Under the pieces are notes generated by a model. It had not been told where the DNA came from and searched no databases. It worked only from the letters and a program-made list of their open reading frames with translations. Position numbers and translations under genes: made by a program. Positions 15,483 through 20,936 of a stretch of DNA of 40,384 nt are shown here, one piece after another (the first letter of the stretch is position 1; every line of letters starts with the position of its first letter). The DNA lies in the IMG/VR virus record IMGVR_UViG_3300043427_002471, positions 1-40,384 of that record; one strand, given 5' to 3'. The DNA is from a virus.

Positions 15483-15580
15483 ACAGCTCTCCAAAAGAAA
15501 ACGTCCATACCAACCACGAACAATGCAAGCGCACCAACCACGGACAGGATCAGCAGCTCATGGCGATCAAAAAAGGACAT
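15479..15580 (-). CDS. Tiny single-span membrane protein
   Basis: An ATG at 15580 shares one base with the stop of the upstream gene (TGATG) and is preceded by AGGGGG, a good ribosome site. It gives only 33 aa: a polar start (MSFFDRHEL), one hydrophobic segment (LILSVVGALALFVVGMDVFF) and a short WRAV tail. It overlaps the next small hydrophobic gene by 4 bases. Coupling on both sides makes this short frame credible. The function is unknown. Confidence 0.55.
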   Translation of the reverse strand: MSFFDRHELLILSVVGALALFVVGMDVFFWRAV

Positions 15581-15843
15581 CAAGCCCCCTTGGTGATAGT
15601 AACAGCACCAGCCTTGCGGTTGGCTTTTGCCGCTTTGGCACCAACCTTGCCAACCTGTTTGGACAGCAGCTTCTGGAGGCGAGCCTCAGCCTTAGCGATA
15701 GCAGCACTGCGCTTGGCTTCTGCAGCCTCCAGCTTCTCTGCTTTCACCCGAGCAGCCAGCTGCTGGATCATAGCCTTAATTTCCTTTACATCAGCGCGAG
15801 CCTTACGGAGAGCTGCAACGGAGGGGGAGACGATTTTAGCCAT
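15580..15843 (-). CDS. Ala/Lys-rich coiled-coil protein
   Basis: The 87-aa product follows AAAGGA. It is almost entirely Ala, Lys, Glu and Arg with a heptad-like pattern (IKAMIQQLAARVKAEKLEAA; AIAKAEARLQKLLSKQVGKV) and a basic C-terminus (KAAKANRKAGAV). It is predicted to be a long helix or coiled coil with a histone-like basic tail. It could bind nucleic acid or act as a scaffold. It lies 14 bases behind the 16046 gene and shares one base with the tiny membrane gene downstream. Confidence 0.65.
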   Translation of the reverse strand: MAKIVSPSVAALRKARADVKEIKAMIQQLAARVKAEKLEAAEAKRSAAIAKAEARLQKLLSKQVGKVGAKAAKANRKAGAVTITKGA

Positions 15844-15857
15844 TTTAAATCCTTTAA

Positions 15858-16046
15858 TTAATGAGCCAATTGAGAAACGATATCCAGAGCACCTTGCAAG
15901 CCATTATAGCTTTCACGGCAAGGCACTCGCCGACCAGGTTGGAACACCTGATAGCGGCGATGCTCAGTGGAGTAGCGGATGGTGAAAGTACCGCGGACCG
16001 TGCGGACCTTGGTGGTGTTCTGAGGGGTTAGAGTGATTTCGAACAT
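15858..16046 (-). CDS. Small basic hypothetical protein
   Basis: The 62-aa protein is beta-rich and basic (TPQNTTKVRTVRGTFTIRYS, then HRRYQVFQPGRRVPCRE) and ends with a helix (GLQGALDIVSQLAH). It is the first gene of the four-gene operon read from the promoter at 16074-16101. The ribosome site (AAGAAAG) is weak. The family is unknown; RNA or DNA binding is possible given the charge. Confidence 0.65.
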   Translation of the reverse strand: MFEITLTPQNTTKVRTVRGTFTIRYSTEHRRYQVFQPGRRVPCRESYNGLQGALDIVSQLAH

Positions 16047-16073
16047 TTGTCGCTTTCTTGAATCGATGGATGA

Positions 16074-16101
16074 ATTATGACAGAATTGGAGGATTTGGCA
16101 A
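16074..16101 (-). promoter_or_regulatory. Promoter for the 16046-15345 operon
   Basis: On the minus strand TTGCCA (16101-16096), 16 bases, then CATAAT (16079-16074), giving a start about 20 bases before the ATG at 16046. Upstream, a TTGACCGGA motif is present on the opposite strand near 16118. Confidence 0.7.
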
Positions 16102-16133
16102 CCATCCAGTGGATAGTTGACCGGACTGGAGGG

Positions 16134-16352
16134 TTATTCCTCCTTAGCCAGCTCCTTGCCCATATCAAAGTCCAGGCATTCCTGAAGCGTAGGCTCTGGG
16201 AATAGGAAGCACTCCTGCTCGACCATTTCACAATAGACCTCAGCCACCCAGGACACGGGGACCTCATGCTTGGTGGCAATTTCCGCAAAGGACAGGACAC
16301 CAGCCAGAGCGTCCTCTTGGATGCTCAGAATCAGGTTGGACACAGCGCTCAT
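16134..16352 (-). CDS. Small protein with helix-turn-helix-like segment
   Basis: The 72-aa protein follows AAAGGAAG. Residues about 17-41 read AGVLSFAEIATKHEVPVSWV followed by AEVYC. That is the length and hydrophobic pattern of a helix-turn-helix in which IATKHEVP is the first helix and turn and SWVAEVY the recognition helix. An acidic C-terminal tail follows. If it binds DNA it would be a candidate for acting on the repeated operators around 16.4 kb, next to its own promoter. The assignment is by pattern only. Confidence 0.6.
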   Translation of the reverse strand: MSAVSNLILSIQEDALAGVLSFAEIATKHEVPVSWVAEVYCEMVEQECFLFPEPTLQECLDFDMGKELAKEE

Positions 16353-16379
16353 ATCTTCCTTTCAAATTACAATGGTTGG

Positions 16380-16408
16380 ATTATGGCGGAGGATGGAAGG
16401 ATTGGCAA
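16380..16408 (-). promoter_or_regulatory. Promoter for the 16352 gene
   Basis: On the minus strand TTGCCA (16408-16403), 17 bases, then CATAAT (16385-16380). TTGACCGGTCC begins at 16439, 31 bases upstream of the -35 box. Confidence 0.75.
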
Positions 16409-16431
16409 GCGCTCAGGAATGATCCAGCGGA

Positions 16432-16453
16432 CCGGTCAAGAATGCTTGACCGG
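16432..16453. promoter_or_regulatory. Palindromic operator-like site in a divergent control region
   Basis: CCGGTCAAG (16432-16440) and CTTGACCGG (16445-16453) form a perfect 9-bp inverted repeat around AATG. Each arm contains the TTGACCGG core seen singly elsewhere. The right arm doubles as the -35 box of the plus-strand promoter, and the left arm is the upstream element of the minus-strand promoter. Confidence 0.6.
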
Positions 16454-16473
16454 GGCTCCAGCCCCTGTATAAT
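16446..16473 (+). promoter_or_regulatory. Strong promoter with no gene directly behind it
   Basis: TTGACC (16446-16451), 16 bases, then a perfect TATAAT (16468-16473). The spacer holds a hyphenated palindrome GGGGCTCCAGCCCC, a possible repressor site. No credible ORF starts within 190 bases; the first gene downstream has its own promoter at 16612. Confidence 0.7.
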
Positions 16474-16479
16474 GGGACC

Positions 16480-16600
16480 TATTCGAAAGCAGACTGGGGT
16501 GGACGCTGGGGCTGCGTGACTGATCCACGACTATCGATACCTCTGCCGCGATAGGAATTTCCAATCGCAAAACGCTTGCCATAGCACTCCGGTCAAGAAT
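16480..16600 (+). ncRNA. Candidate small RNA from the orphan promoter
   Basis: The stretch behind the TATAAT promoter has no gene but can fold. GTGGA (16499-16503) pairs with TCCAC (16524-16528), with CGC/GCG nested inside. CTATCG (16531-16536) pairs with CGATAG (16549-16554). No U-run terminator is visible, so the 3' end is unknown. It may be a leader of the downstream operon instead. Low confidence. Confidence 0.3.
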
Positions 16601-16611
16601 GCCAAAAGCGC

Positions 16612-16639
16612 TTGACAAACCCACCAATGCCTGTATTAT
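16612..16639 (+). promoter_or_regulatory. Promoter for the 16670 operon
   Basis: TTGACA (16612-16617), 16 bases, TATTAT (16634-16639). A CCGGTCAAG half-site lies just upstream (16590-16598), so this promoter shares the operator family of the region. Confidence 0.75.
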
Positions 16640-16669
16640 CTCATTATTGATTCAACGAAAGGCGACACC

Positions 16670-16879
16670 ATGAAAAAAGTAAAACTTCAGTATGCAGAGA
16701 TTCAAAATGTAATCAATCAGTTTACGGAAGTCTCCAAACTGAAATACAATAGCTATGCATATGCTACTGGTTATCTGGAATCGCAGCTGGCTAGTGTTAT
16801 GGCTGATATGCCTATTAGTAAACAGCAAGAGATAATCAGTATTTTTCAACGGACTATTTCCGACCTTCAAAAGGCTTAA
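16670..16879 (+). CDS. Small hypothetical protein
   Basis: The 69-aa protein follows GAAAGGCG. It is helical (KKVKLQYAEIQNVINQFTEV; SKQQEIISIFQRTISDLQKA) with a Tyr-rich middle (KYNSYAYATGYLE). It is the first gene of the AT-rich plus-strand block after the minus-strand island. The family is not recognised. Confidence 0.65.
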   Translation: MKKVKLQYAEIQNVINQFTEVSKLKYNSYAYATGYLESQLASVMADMPISKQQEIISIFQRTISDLQKA

Positions 16880-16880
16880 T

Positions 16881-17054
16881 ATGAAAATCGATTTTGACAC
16901 CGTTAATAATGTTTATAATGTTACAGAATCTGGCATTATAATTGAATCGTTCGATAATCTATATGATGCGCTAGATTATCGTGCCGCTATGATCTGGGAG
17001 CGCGATATTGCCTTTCAGGACTATGGTACGGAGTGGGATATCGAGGTTGCCTGA
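16881..17054 (+). CDS. Small acidic hypothetical protein
   Basis: The ATG at 16881, two bases after the previous stop, opens 57 codons to TGA at 17052-17054. The protein is acidic and beta-rich (MKIDFDTVNNVYNVTESGII), ending in a helix (AMIWERDIAFQDYG). It belongs to the same transcript as the gene before and is followed by a 300-base gap. Confidence 0.6.
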   Translation: MKIDFDTVNNVYNVTESGIIIESFDNLYDALDYRAAMIWERDIAFQDYGTEWDIEVA

Positions 17055-17155
17055 GTGGGTCCTGTGTGATTTTGGTAGGTTTTGGATATATTTCGGTGCA
17101 ATACAGAAACTAAGTATCCAATCCCCCTACCTATCCGCGACATACTCCGCGCAGG

Positions 17156-17188
17156 TATGCATTATATTGCATAGTACTATAATGCATA
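17156..17188. promoter_or_regulatory. 11-bp inverted repeat in the 17055-17354 gap
   Basis: TATGCATTATA (17156-17166) pairs perfectly with TATAATGCATA (17178-17188) across an 11-base spacer. With no U-run behind it, an operator or a transcript hairpin is more likely than a terminator. The gap 17055-17190 otherwise shows only scattered ACCTA/AGGTA motifs. Confidence 0.5.
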
Positions 17189-17190
17189 TC

Positions 17191-17229
17191 AGGTAAGCAG
17201 TGAGGTAACGCTGAGGTAGCATTAAGGTA
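17191..17229 (+). repeat. Four AGGTA repeats at helical-turn spacing
   Basis: AGGTA occurs at 17191, 17203, 17214 and 17225, spacing 12, 11 and 11 bases, mostly as GAGGTAA/AAGGTAA. One turn of B-DNA per unit places all copies on one face, as in iterons or cooperative operators. The same core appears in the palindrome over the -10 box at 17301-17323. Confidence 0.5.
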
Positions 17230-17239
17230 AACTCTATTT

Positions 17240-17283
17240 AATACAATGGTTCTCATACTAAAACACTGGAGAACTATTGTATT
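17240..17283. promoter_or_regulatory. Long hairpin or palindrome just ahead of the 17287 promoter
   Basis: AATACAATGGTTCTC (17240-17254) and GAGAACTATTGTATT (17269-17283) form a 15-bp stem with one mismatch and a 14-base loop. It ends four bases before the -35 box. It may be a regulatory palindrome or block read-through from upstream. Confidence 0.5.
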
Positions 17284-17286
17284 AGG

Positions 17287-17323
17287 TTGACAAACCTAGG
17301 AATACCTGTATGATTCAGGTATT
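17287..17323 (+). promoter_or_regulatory. Promoter with operator over the -10 box
   Basis: TTGACA (17287-17292), 16 bases, TATGAT (17309-17314). The -10 lies in the loop of a perfect inverted repeat, AATACCTG (17301-17308) and CAGGTATT (17316-17323). A protein bound there would block RNA polymerase. It drives the operon starting at 17355. Confidence 0.7.
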
Positions 17324-17354
17324 GATTGATTAATTCTTTACATGAGGTAACATT

Positions 17355-17609
17355 ATGCGACATTCTGACATTATCGATATGGTTAATGATTTGCTGGATG
17401 AGCAAGGTGAGGTTACTATTGGTAATCTGACATTCTATCCTTCCCAGATTCTCCGTGAGTGTGATCCTACTGCTTATCGGATTACTGTCAATGAATATAT
17501 CGATAATATGATTCAAGATTTGGAATATGATCTTGAGCGTACCGATGATGCTGATGAGCAGGTAGATTTGAAAGAGCAAATTGCTCATCTTGAAGATTCT
17601 TATATTTGA
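17355..17609 (+). CDS. Small acidic hypothetical protein
   Basis: The 84-aa protein uses GAGGTAAC as ribosome site. It is acidic and helical at both ends (SDIIDMVNDLLDEQGEV; then DNMIQDLEYDLERTDDADEQ). The middle stretch GNLTFYPSQILRECDPTAYR is strand-rich. A DNA-mimic or regulatory adaptor would be compatible with the charge, but there is no direct evidence. It is the first gene behind the operator-controlled promoter. Confidence 0.65.
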   Translation: MRHSDIIDMVNDLLDEQGEVTIGNLTFYPSQILRECDPTAYRITVNEYIDNMIQDLEYDLERTDDADEQVDLKEQIAHLEDSYI

Positions 17610-17618
17610 GGTAAGATT

Positions 17619-17831
17619 ATGGGTTTCGAGAAGCGTATACTAAATGAGATTGAACCTCTATTGGTAGTAGGTAATCATGTCGAATTCTGTAATGGTACAT
17701 TGTTCTTGGAGAATGTATCAGGTGAGACAGGTAAACGTATCTACAATAGATTGGTGCAAATTCTAGGTAAAGATTCTTTCCGTTTTAATATCTATAATCG
17801 GATAGATGGTTTCGCTGTTGATTTTGTTTGA
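17619..17831 (+). CDS. Small hypothetical protein
   Basis: The 70-aa protein follows GAGGTAAG, the same ribosome site style as its neighbour. It has a helix-strand pattern (MGFEKRILNEIEPLLVV; GKRIYNRLVQILGKDSFRFN). The fold is not recognised. It is co-transcribed with 17355-17609. Confidence 0.6.
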   Translation: MGFEKRILNEIEPLLVVGNHVEFCNGTLFLENVSGETGKRIYNRLVQILGKDSFRFNIYNRIDGFAVDFV

Positions 17832-17860
17832 CGAAGTAATTAAGGTAAGGTAAGGTTAAT

Positions 17861-18175
17861 ATGGCAAAATTGTTGATTACCACCCAGGTTCACGAAAACT
17901 ACGGTGCTCATAATTGGAGCGGTGTTGGTGAGGTGCCCCAATACTGGAAAGCAAAGGGTGGTAACGATTATGTTGTCCGTAATATTACCGATTTTAGTAA
18001 TATCACGGAGATTGTCATGGCGGTACGCTCTCAGGTAGAGGTTCATGGTGATTATTTCCGTGAATACATTATCGATTGGGAGGTAGTCGCTGATGATTAC
18101 CTAACCGAATTCGAGCGTGATCAACTGGAATATGAGGGTGAGATTCGTTTTTCACCCAAGGAACTAACCATCTAA
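17861..18175 (+). CDS. Conserved phage protein of unknown function
   Basis: The 104-aa protein begins MAKLLITTQVHENYGAHNWS and has GEVPQYWKAKGGNDYVVRNI. I recognise this as a family found in several large phages and occasional bacterial genomes, without known function. The C-terminus is acidic (DDYLTEFERDQLEYEGEI). A chain of GGTAAGGTAAGG precedes the start and probably acts as ribosome site. Confidence 0.75.
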   Translation: MAKLLITTQVHENYGAHNWSGVGEVPQYWKAKGGNDYVVRNITDFSNITEIVMAVRSQVEVHGDYFREYIIDWEVVADDYLTEFERDQLEYEGEIRFSPKELTI

Positions 18176-18185
18176 AGGAGATAAT

Positions 18186-18392
18186 ATGAATTACGAAATG
18201 TTCACCGACAAAGGCAATGCAATGGTGCATGGTATCGTTGTTGCAGCAAAATACAAGGGTTTATCATGGAGCGAAGTATATGATATGCTGATTACTATCT
18301 CCGAAATCGATGGTTATGGTGAAGCAACCGATACCGCAGTTCGGGAATGTGTATATTCTGCACTCGGTGTCAAGACCAATTTCTATATTTGA
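18186..18392 (+). CDS. Small hypothetical protein
   Basis: The 68-aa protein follows AAAGGAG. It is helical and mildly acidic (MNYEMFTDKGNAMVHGIVVA; then SEVYDMLITISEIDGYGEA). Nothing in it points to a function. It is part of the same small-gene operon. Confidence 0.6.
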   Translation: MNYEMFTDKGNAMVHGIVVAAKYKGLSWSEVYDMLITISEIDGYGEATDTAVRECVYSALGVKTNFYI

Positions 18393-18406
18393 AAGTATAT
18401 ACTAAC

Positions 18407-18643
18407 ATGATTGATCTTGCTTGTAAATCGGTTGCCGGTGGTTGGCAATGTATTGATAATGTCACGAATAATGTATTCGGTCCTGTTTTTAATGATATTC
18501 AGGAACTATGGGATTGGCAGCGGAATAACCCTGTCGAAGGTATGAAACTTGTCAAAAACCTTATGTCTGGTGAATATATTATGATTGCAGAAGATACACC
18601 TTGGTGCTGCAACCCCGCATCTGAAACTTATTGGAGTATGTAA
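18407..18643 (+). CDS. Small hypothetical protein
   Basis: The ATG at 18407 gives 78 aa beginning MIDLACKSVAGGWQCIDNVT. A longer frame from 18347 would overlap the gene before. The protein has Trp and Cys in pairs (DTPWCCNPASETYWSM at the end). There is no strong ribosome site, so coupling from upstream is likely. Its stop shares one base with the next start (TAATG). Confidence 0.55.
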   Translation: MIDLACKSVAGGWQCIDNVTNNVFGPVFNDIQELWDWQRNNPVEGMKLVKNLMSGEYIMIAEDTPWCCNPASETYWSM

Positions 18644-18864
18644 TGAACCGTAAACTACCTTTTGATTGTATTATCTTTGATTCTGAACCCCAAGTGGTTA
18701 CTAACCGATTCTCTGGTGAGGCGTGTACCTTACAACCTGACGCTATTGCAGTCTATGATTGTATTATCGGTGCAGAAATGGTCGGTGATTATAAACGTAT
18801 GCAAAAGGGTCTGAATTGGTTCCGTAAATACTTTCCCGAAGAATACATGGTGCTTTTGGATTAA
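18643..18864 (+). CDS. Conserved small phage protein (ending EEYMVLLD)
   Basis: The ATG at 18643 with GGAG six bases ahead gives 73 aa. The TTG at 18631 is rejected because it precedes the ribosome site. The second half (AVYDCIIGAEMVGDYKRMQK, then NWFRKYFPEEYMVLLD) matches a motif I have seen in many phage proteins of unknown function. It shares one base with the previous stop. Confidence 0.75.
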   Translation: MNRKLPFDCIIFDSEPQVVTNRFSGEACTLQPDAIAVYDCIIGAEMVGDYKRMQKGLNWFRKYFPEEYMVLLD

Positions 18865-18866
18865 TT

Positions 18867-19043
18867 ATGCGAAAATCTCATCTTGTATATGTTGCGGAAG
18901 ATCATAAACTGAATATTGATCAGTTTGTGGATTACTGCTTCAAATACCATTCTCAGTATGTTTGGGCGGTGCAAGGTATCGAATACTGCCATCCAAATGA
19001 TGTTTCTTTTCTTGTGCAAGAGTTTAAAAAGTTTAAGGATTAA
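18867..19043 (+). CDS. Small hypothetical protein
   Basis: The ATG at 18867, two bases after the preceding stop, opens 58 codons to TAA at 19041-19043. The product MRKSHLVYVAEDHKLNIDQF... contains an aromatic-rich helix (DYCFKYHSQYVWAVQGIEYC). It fits seamlessly between neighbours with the recurrent spacer TTAATT. The family is unknown. Confidence 0.6.
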   Translation: MRKSHLVYVAEDHKLNIDQFVDYCFKYHSQYVWAVQGIEYCHPNDVSFLVQEFKKFKD

Positions 19044-19045
19044 TT

Positions 19046-19225
19046 ATGAAAGATTTGAATTGGATTATGATGATAGATATTCTGTCTGGCGCAAAGTTTA
19101 CTAACTTTGGTCTCCACCAAATGGCTCAGATTAACTGTGGTGATGTTATTGAATCTAAACAGTATACCCTTATGACGGATCGTAATTACGAACCGACCAG
19201 TGCGGAGAAGTTTGCAAAACTATAA
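19046..19225 (+). CDS. Small hypothetical protein
   Basis: The ATG at 19046, two bases after the previous stop, opens 59 codons to TAA at 19223-19225. It begins MKDLNWIMMIDILSGAKFTN and ends SAEKFAKL. It lies in the same run of tightly spaced small genes. No function can be inferred. Confidence 0.6.
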   Translation: MKDLNWIMMIDILSGAKFTNFGLHQMAQINCGDVIESKQYTLMTDRNYEPTSAEKFAKL

Positions 19226-19229
19226 TATT

Positions 19230-19445
19230 ATGACAGTTGTACGTACCCCTATTAAAATGGCTCTTTTGTCTATGGTCAAGGAACATTGGACAGCAGAAAC
19301 CAAGGAAGAATTGATCCAGACATTTGATCGGATCGAATCGGAGTATCCCACACAAGGTTATGGCACCATGCTCACCAACATTCGCCAGGACCCAACCGGG
19401 GCGCTCTGGCACGCTGAGTTTAGTCGGTTTACCAGTTGTGATTGA
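19230..19445 (+). CDS. Small hypothetical protein
   Basis: The ATG at 19230 gives 71 aa, with a helix (IKMALLSMVKEHWTAETKEE) and a polar C-terminus (MLTNIRQDPTGALWHAEFSR). A longer frame from 19200 would overlap the gene before. It ends the operon: the following 120 bases hold the repeated element and a promoter. Confidence 0.6.
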   Translation: MTVVRTPIKMALLSMVKEHWTAETKEELIQTFDRIESEYPTQGYGTMLTNIRQDPTGALWHAEFSRFTSCD

Positions 19446-19459
19446 TCACTAACTTACAG

Positions 19460-19498
19460 ATAATACTTGACCGGACGGATGGAGTACTTTTGTTGTAC
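19460..19498 (+). repeat. TTGACCGGA upstream element, copy e
   Basis: ATAATAC precedes TTGACCGGACGGATGGAGTA and CTTTTGTTGTAC. TTGACC begins at 19467, 32 bases before the -35 box at 19499. About 29 of the first 34 bases match the copy at 22587. Confidence 0.7.
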
Positions 19499-19527
19499 TT
19501 GACATTCCTACGGAAAACCGTTACAAT
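19499..19527 (+). promoter_or_regulatory. Promoter for the 19565 operon
   Basis: TTGACA (19499-19504), 17 bases, TACAAT (19522-19527). The transcript would start near 19534 and run through the following tightly packed genes. The repeated element lies directly upstream. Confidence 0.75.
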
Positions 19528-19564
19528 GGTATCTTTCTTTGATTGACATGGAGTTTTGATTATT

Positions 19565-20068
19565 ATGGAATTTAACACCGACAAACCTACCCGCTCTGGC
19601 ATGTATTTGGTTGATCGTGGTATGCAAGGCAAAGCATACCGCTATTACAATGCAGATACCGATTCCTGGGGTCTGTGCGGTTATGATATGACAGATGCTG
19701 ATGCCAATAAAGAGAAACCTTCCGCTGTTGGTTTCTTCCCTTGGGTTGGTCCTTTGACTGGTCCCAACTACAATAAAAAGGTCGAAGAAGTCGAATCGAA
19801 ACCCGCAAAGCGTAAGATGGCAAAAATGCGTGGTGTTGCACCTGCTGTCACCAATGCGCCTGTGGCACCCAAGGTCAAGGCACCAAAGGCACCGCGTGCC
19901 AAGTCTACGGCAGTCCATCCCGATGGCACCGTATTCTACCGCGAAGACCGCCAAAAGTGGGTTGCTATGTATGCAGGCAAACAAGAGGCAGCACGCCCTA
20001 CTGCCGATGCCTGTCTTAAGTTTCTTAAGAAGAAATACGATATCGTTGGTGTTGTAATCGAGAAATAA
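19565..20068 (+). CDS. Two-part protein with Lys/Ala/Pro linker
   Basis: The 167-aa protein starts at the ATG at 19565 (GGAG at 19550). The N-terminal part (DKPTRSGMYLVDRGMQGKAY...) is a small beta domain with YDMTDADANKEKPSAVGFFP. A low-complexity basic linker follows (VAPKVKAPKAPRAKSTA). The C-terminal domain reads VFYREDRQKWVAMYAGKQEA, then RPTADACLKFLKKKY. The last part resembles small domains found alone in other phages. The basic linker suggests nucleic-acid contact. The function is unknown. Confidence 0.7.
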   Translation: MEFNTDKPTRSGMYLVDRGMQGKAYRYYNADTDSWGLCGYDMTDADANKEKPSAVGFFPWVGPLTGPNYNKKVEEVESKPAKRKMAKMRGVAPAVTNAPVAPKVKAPKAPRAKSTAVHPDGTVFYREDRQKWVAMYAGKQEAARPTADACLKFLKKKYDIVGVVIEK

Positions 20069-20069
20069 T

Positions 20070-20291
20070 ATGACTATACCCGTGGAAAGAACTCGCGCCG
20101 TTATTCATACACGGCAGTTTCTGTACGATCTATTAGATCCAAAGAAAACCCCACGGGTATCTAAATCTATCCGTGCAAGTGCTCTACATTGTTTGCGGCA
20201 TTATCCAACCGATTTTGATATGGAAATAATTGCAGAACGGGAAGATAATGACCCAAATAATATGTACAAAATCTTTGGCAAAGGTGTATAA
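20070..20291 (+). CDS. BPSL0761-family-like small protein
   Basis: The 73-aa protein starts one base after the previous stop. Its pattern ERTRAVIHTRQFLYDLLDPK, then SIRASALHCLRHYPTDFDME, matches what I recall of the BPSL0761 family: ERTRA..QTREFL..L...., R..A..LLRHYP. That family was named from Burkholderia pseudomallei and is common in Burkholderiales. The function is unknown. If correct it supports gene exchange with betaproteobacteria. The stop shares one base with the next start. Confidence 0.65.
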   Translation: MTIPVERTRAVIHTRQFLYDLLDPKKTPRVSKSIRASALHCLRHYPTDFDMEIIAEREDNDPNNMYKIFGKGV

Positions 20292-20461
20292 TGGACTATT
20301 TGATTCGTGCTGAGAAATATGCTGAGGCTCGCGGTGATGAAATGTGGTTTAAAAACCTGTACACCGGTTATCGTGAATATAACGGCGTAACCGATTCGGT
20401 TTGGAAAACCCTTTCTTATCTTTATAGTAACCAAGTCGCTGATATGTTGGAGTTTCAATGA
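20291..20461 (+). CDS. Small hypothetical protein
   Basis: The ATG at 20291 (TAATG overlap) opens 56 codons to TGA at 20459-20461, which overlaps the next ATG by 4 bases. It begins MDYLIRAEKYAEARGDEMWF, a helical segment, and ends with SNQVADMLEFQ. Coupling on both sides supports reality. No family is recognised. Confidence 0.6.
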   Translation: MDYLIRAEKYAEARGDEMWFKNLYTGYREYNGVTDSVWKTLSYLYSNQVADMLEFQ

Positions 20462-20688
20462 ACGAACGATTGATACAATTATACCGTGCATCCAAACCAA
20501 AAGAGGCATTGGTATCTCAAGACGAATATAAAACGGCAAATGTATTGCTGGCTTCTGATGTTGAAAAGTTTGCCAATTTGATTATTCAAGATTGCTGTGA
20601 CGTTTTACTTAAATGGAAAAACGAACCTTTTCCTTTTGATGAAAAACTTGCAGTATCTTTGATTCGCGAACATTTTGGAGTTAAGTGA
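20458..20688 (+). CDS. Small helical protein, first of a paralogous pair
   Basis: The 76-aa protein ends KFANLIIQDCCDVLLKWKNE ... LIREHFGVK. The next gene has RFADLMVTEAIGVLQKRF ... DVKKHFGIE, so both share the pattern FA-x-L...VL-x-K ... HFG(V/I). It overlaps its upstream neighbour by 4 bases and shares one base with the next start. Many phages carry several copies of this kind of protein; the role is unknown. Confidence 0.65.
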   Translation: MNERLIQLYRASKPKEALVSQDEYKTANVLLASDVEKFANLIIQDCCDVLLKWKNEPFPFDEKLAVSLIREHFGVK

Positions 20689-20936
20689 TGAAAGATAAAA
20701 CCAAACAAATTGCCGAACAGGCCGGTTTCATGCTGTGGGCCGATGAAACATGGAGTCCCGGTGATGTAGTTGATTGGTCGGCACGTTATGATGATGAGTT
20801 GCAAAGGTTTGCTGACCTGATGGTCACCGAAGCGATTGGAGTGCTCCAAAAACGATTCATGGGTGACTTAAACCGTGAAGACCAAGAGGTCATGCGTTGT
20901 ATTGAGGATGTGAAGAAACACTTTGGAATTGAATGA
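20688..20936 (+). CDS. Small helical protein, second of a paralogous pair
   Basis: I use the ATG at 20688 (GGAG eight bases before); a GTG at 20685 is the alternative. The 82-aa protein starts MKDKTKQIAEQAGFMLWADE and continues with RFADLMVTEAIGVLQKRFMG. The pattern AEQAGF..W...... ELxRFAxL is widespread in phages. It is related to the preceding gene, indicating a tandem duplication followed by divergence. The function is unknown. Confidence 0.7.
   Translation: MKDKTKQIAEQAGFMLWADETWSPGDVVDWSARYDDELQRFADLMVTEAIGVLQKRFMGDLNREDQEVMRCIEDVKKHFGIE

Noticed and set aside
16436-16627. 63-codon minus-strand frame in the control region
   Set aside because: It runs through a palindrome, two promoters and the predicted small RNA, has no ribosome site, and its composition reflects only the GC-rich DNA.
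17191-17229. CRISPR array
   Set aside because: The AGGTA units are only 5-7 bases long with 11-12-base periodicity and no unique spacers of 25-40 bases, so this is an operator-like or iteron-like array.
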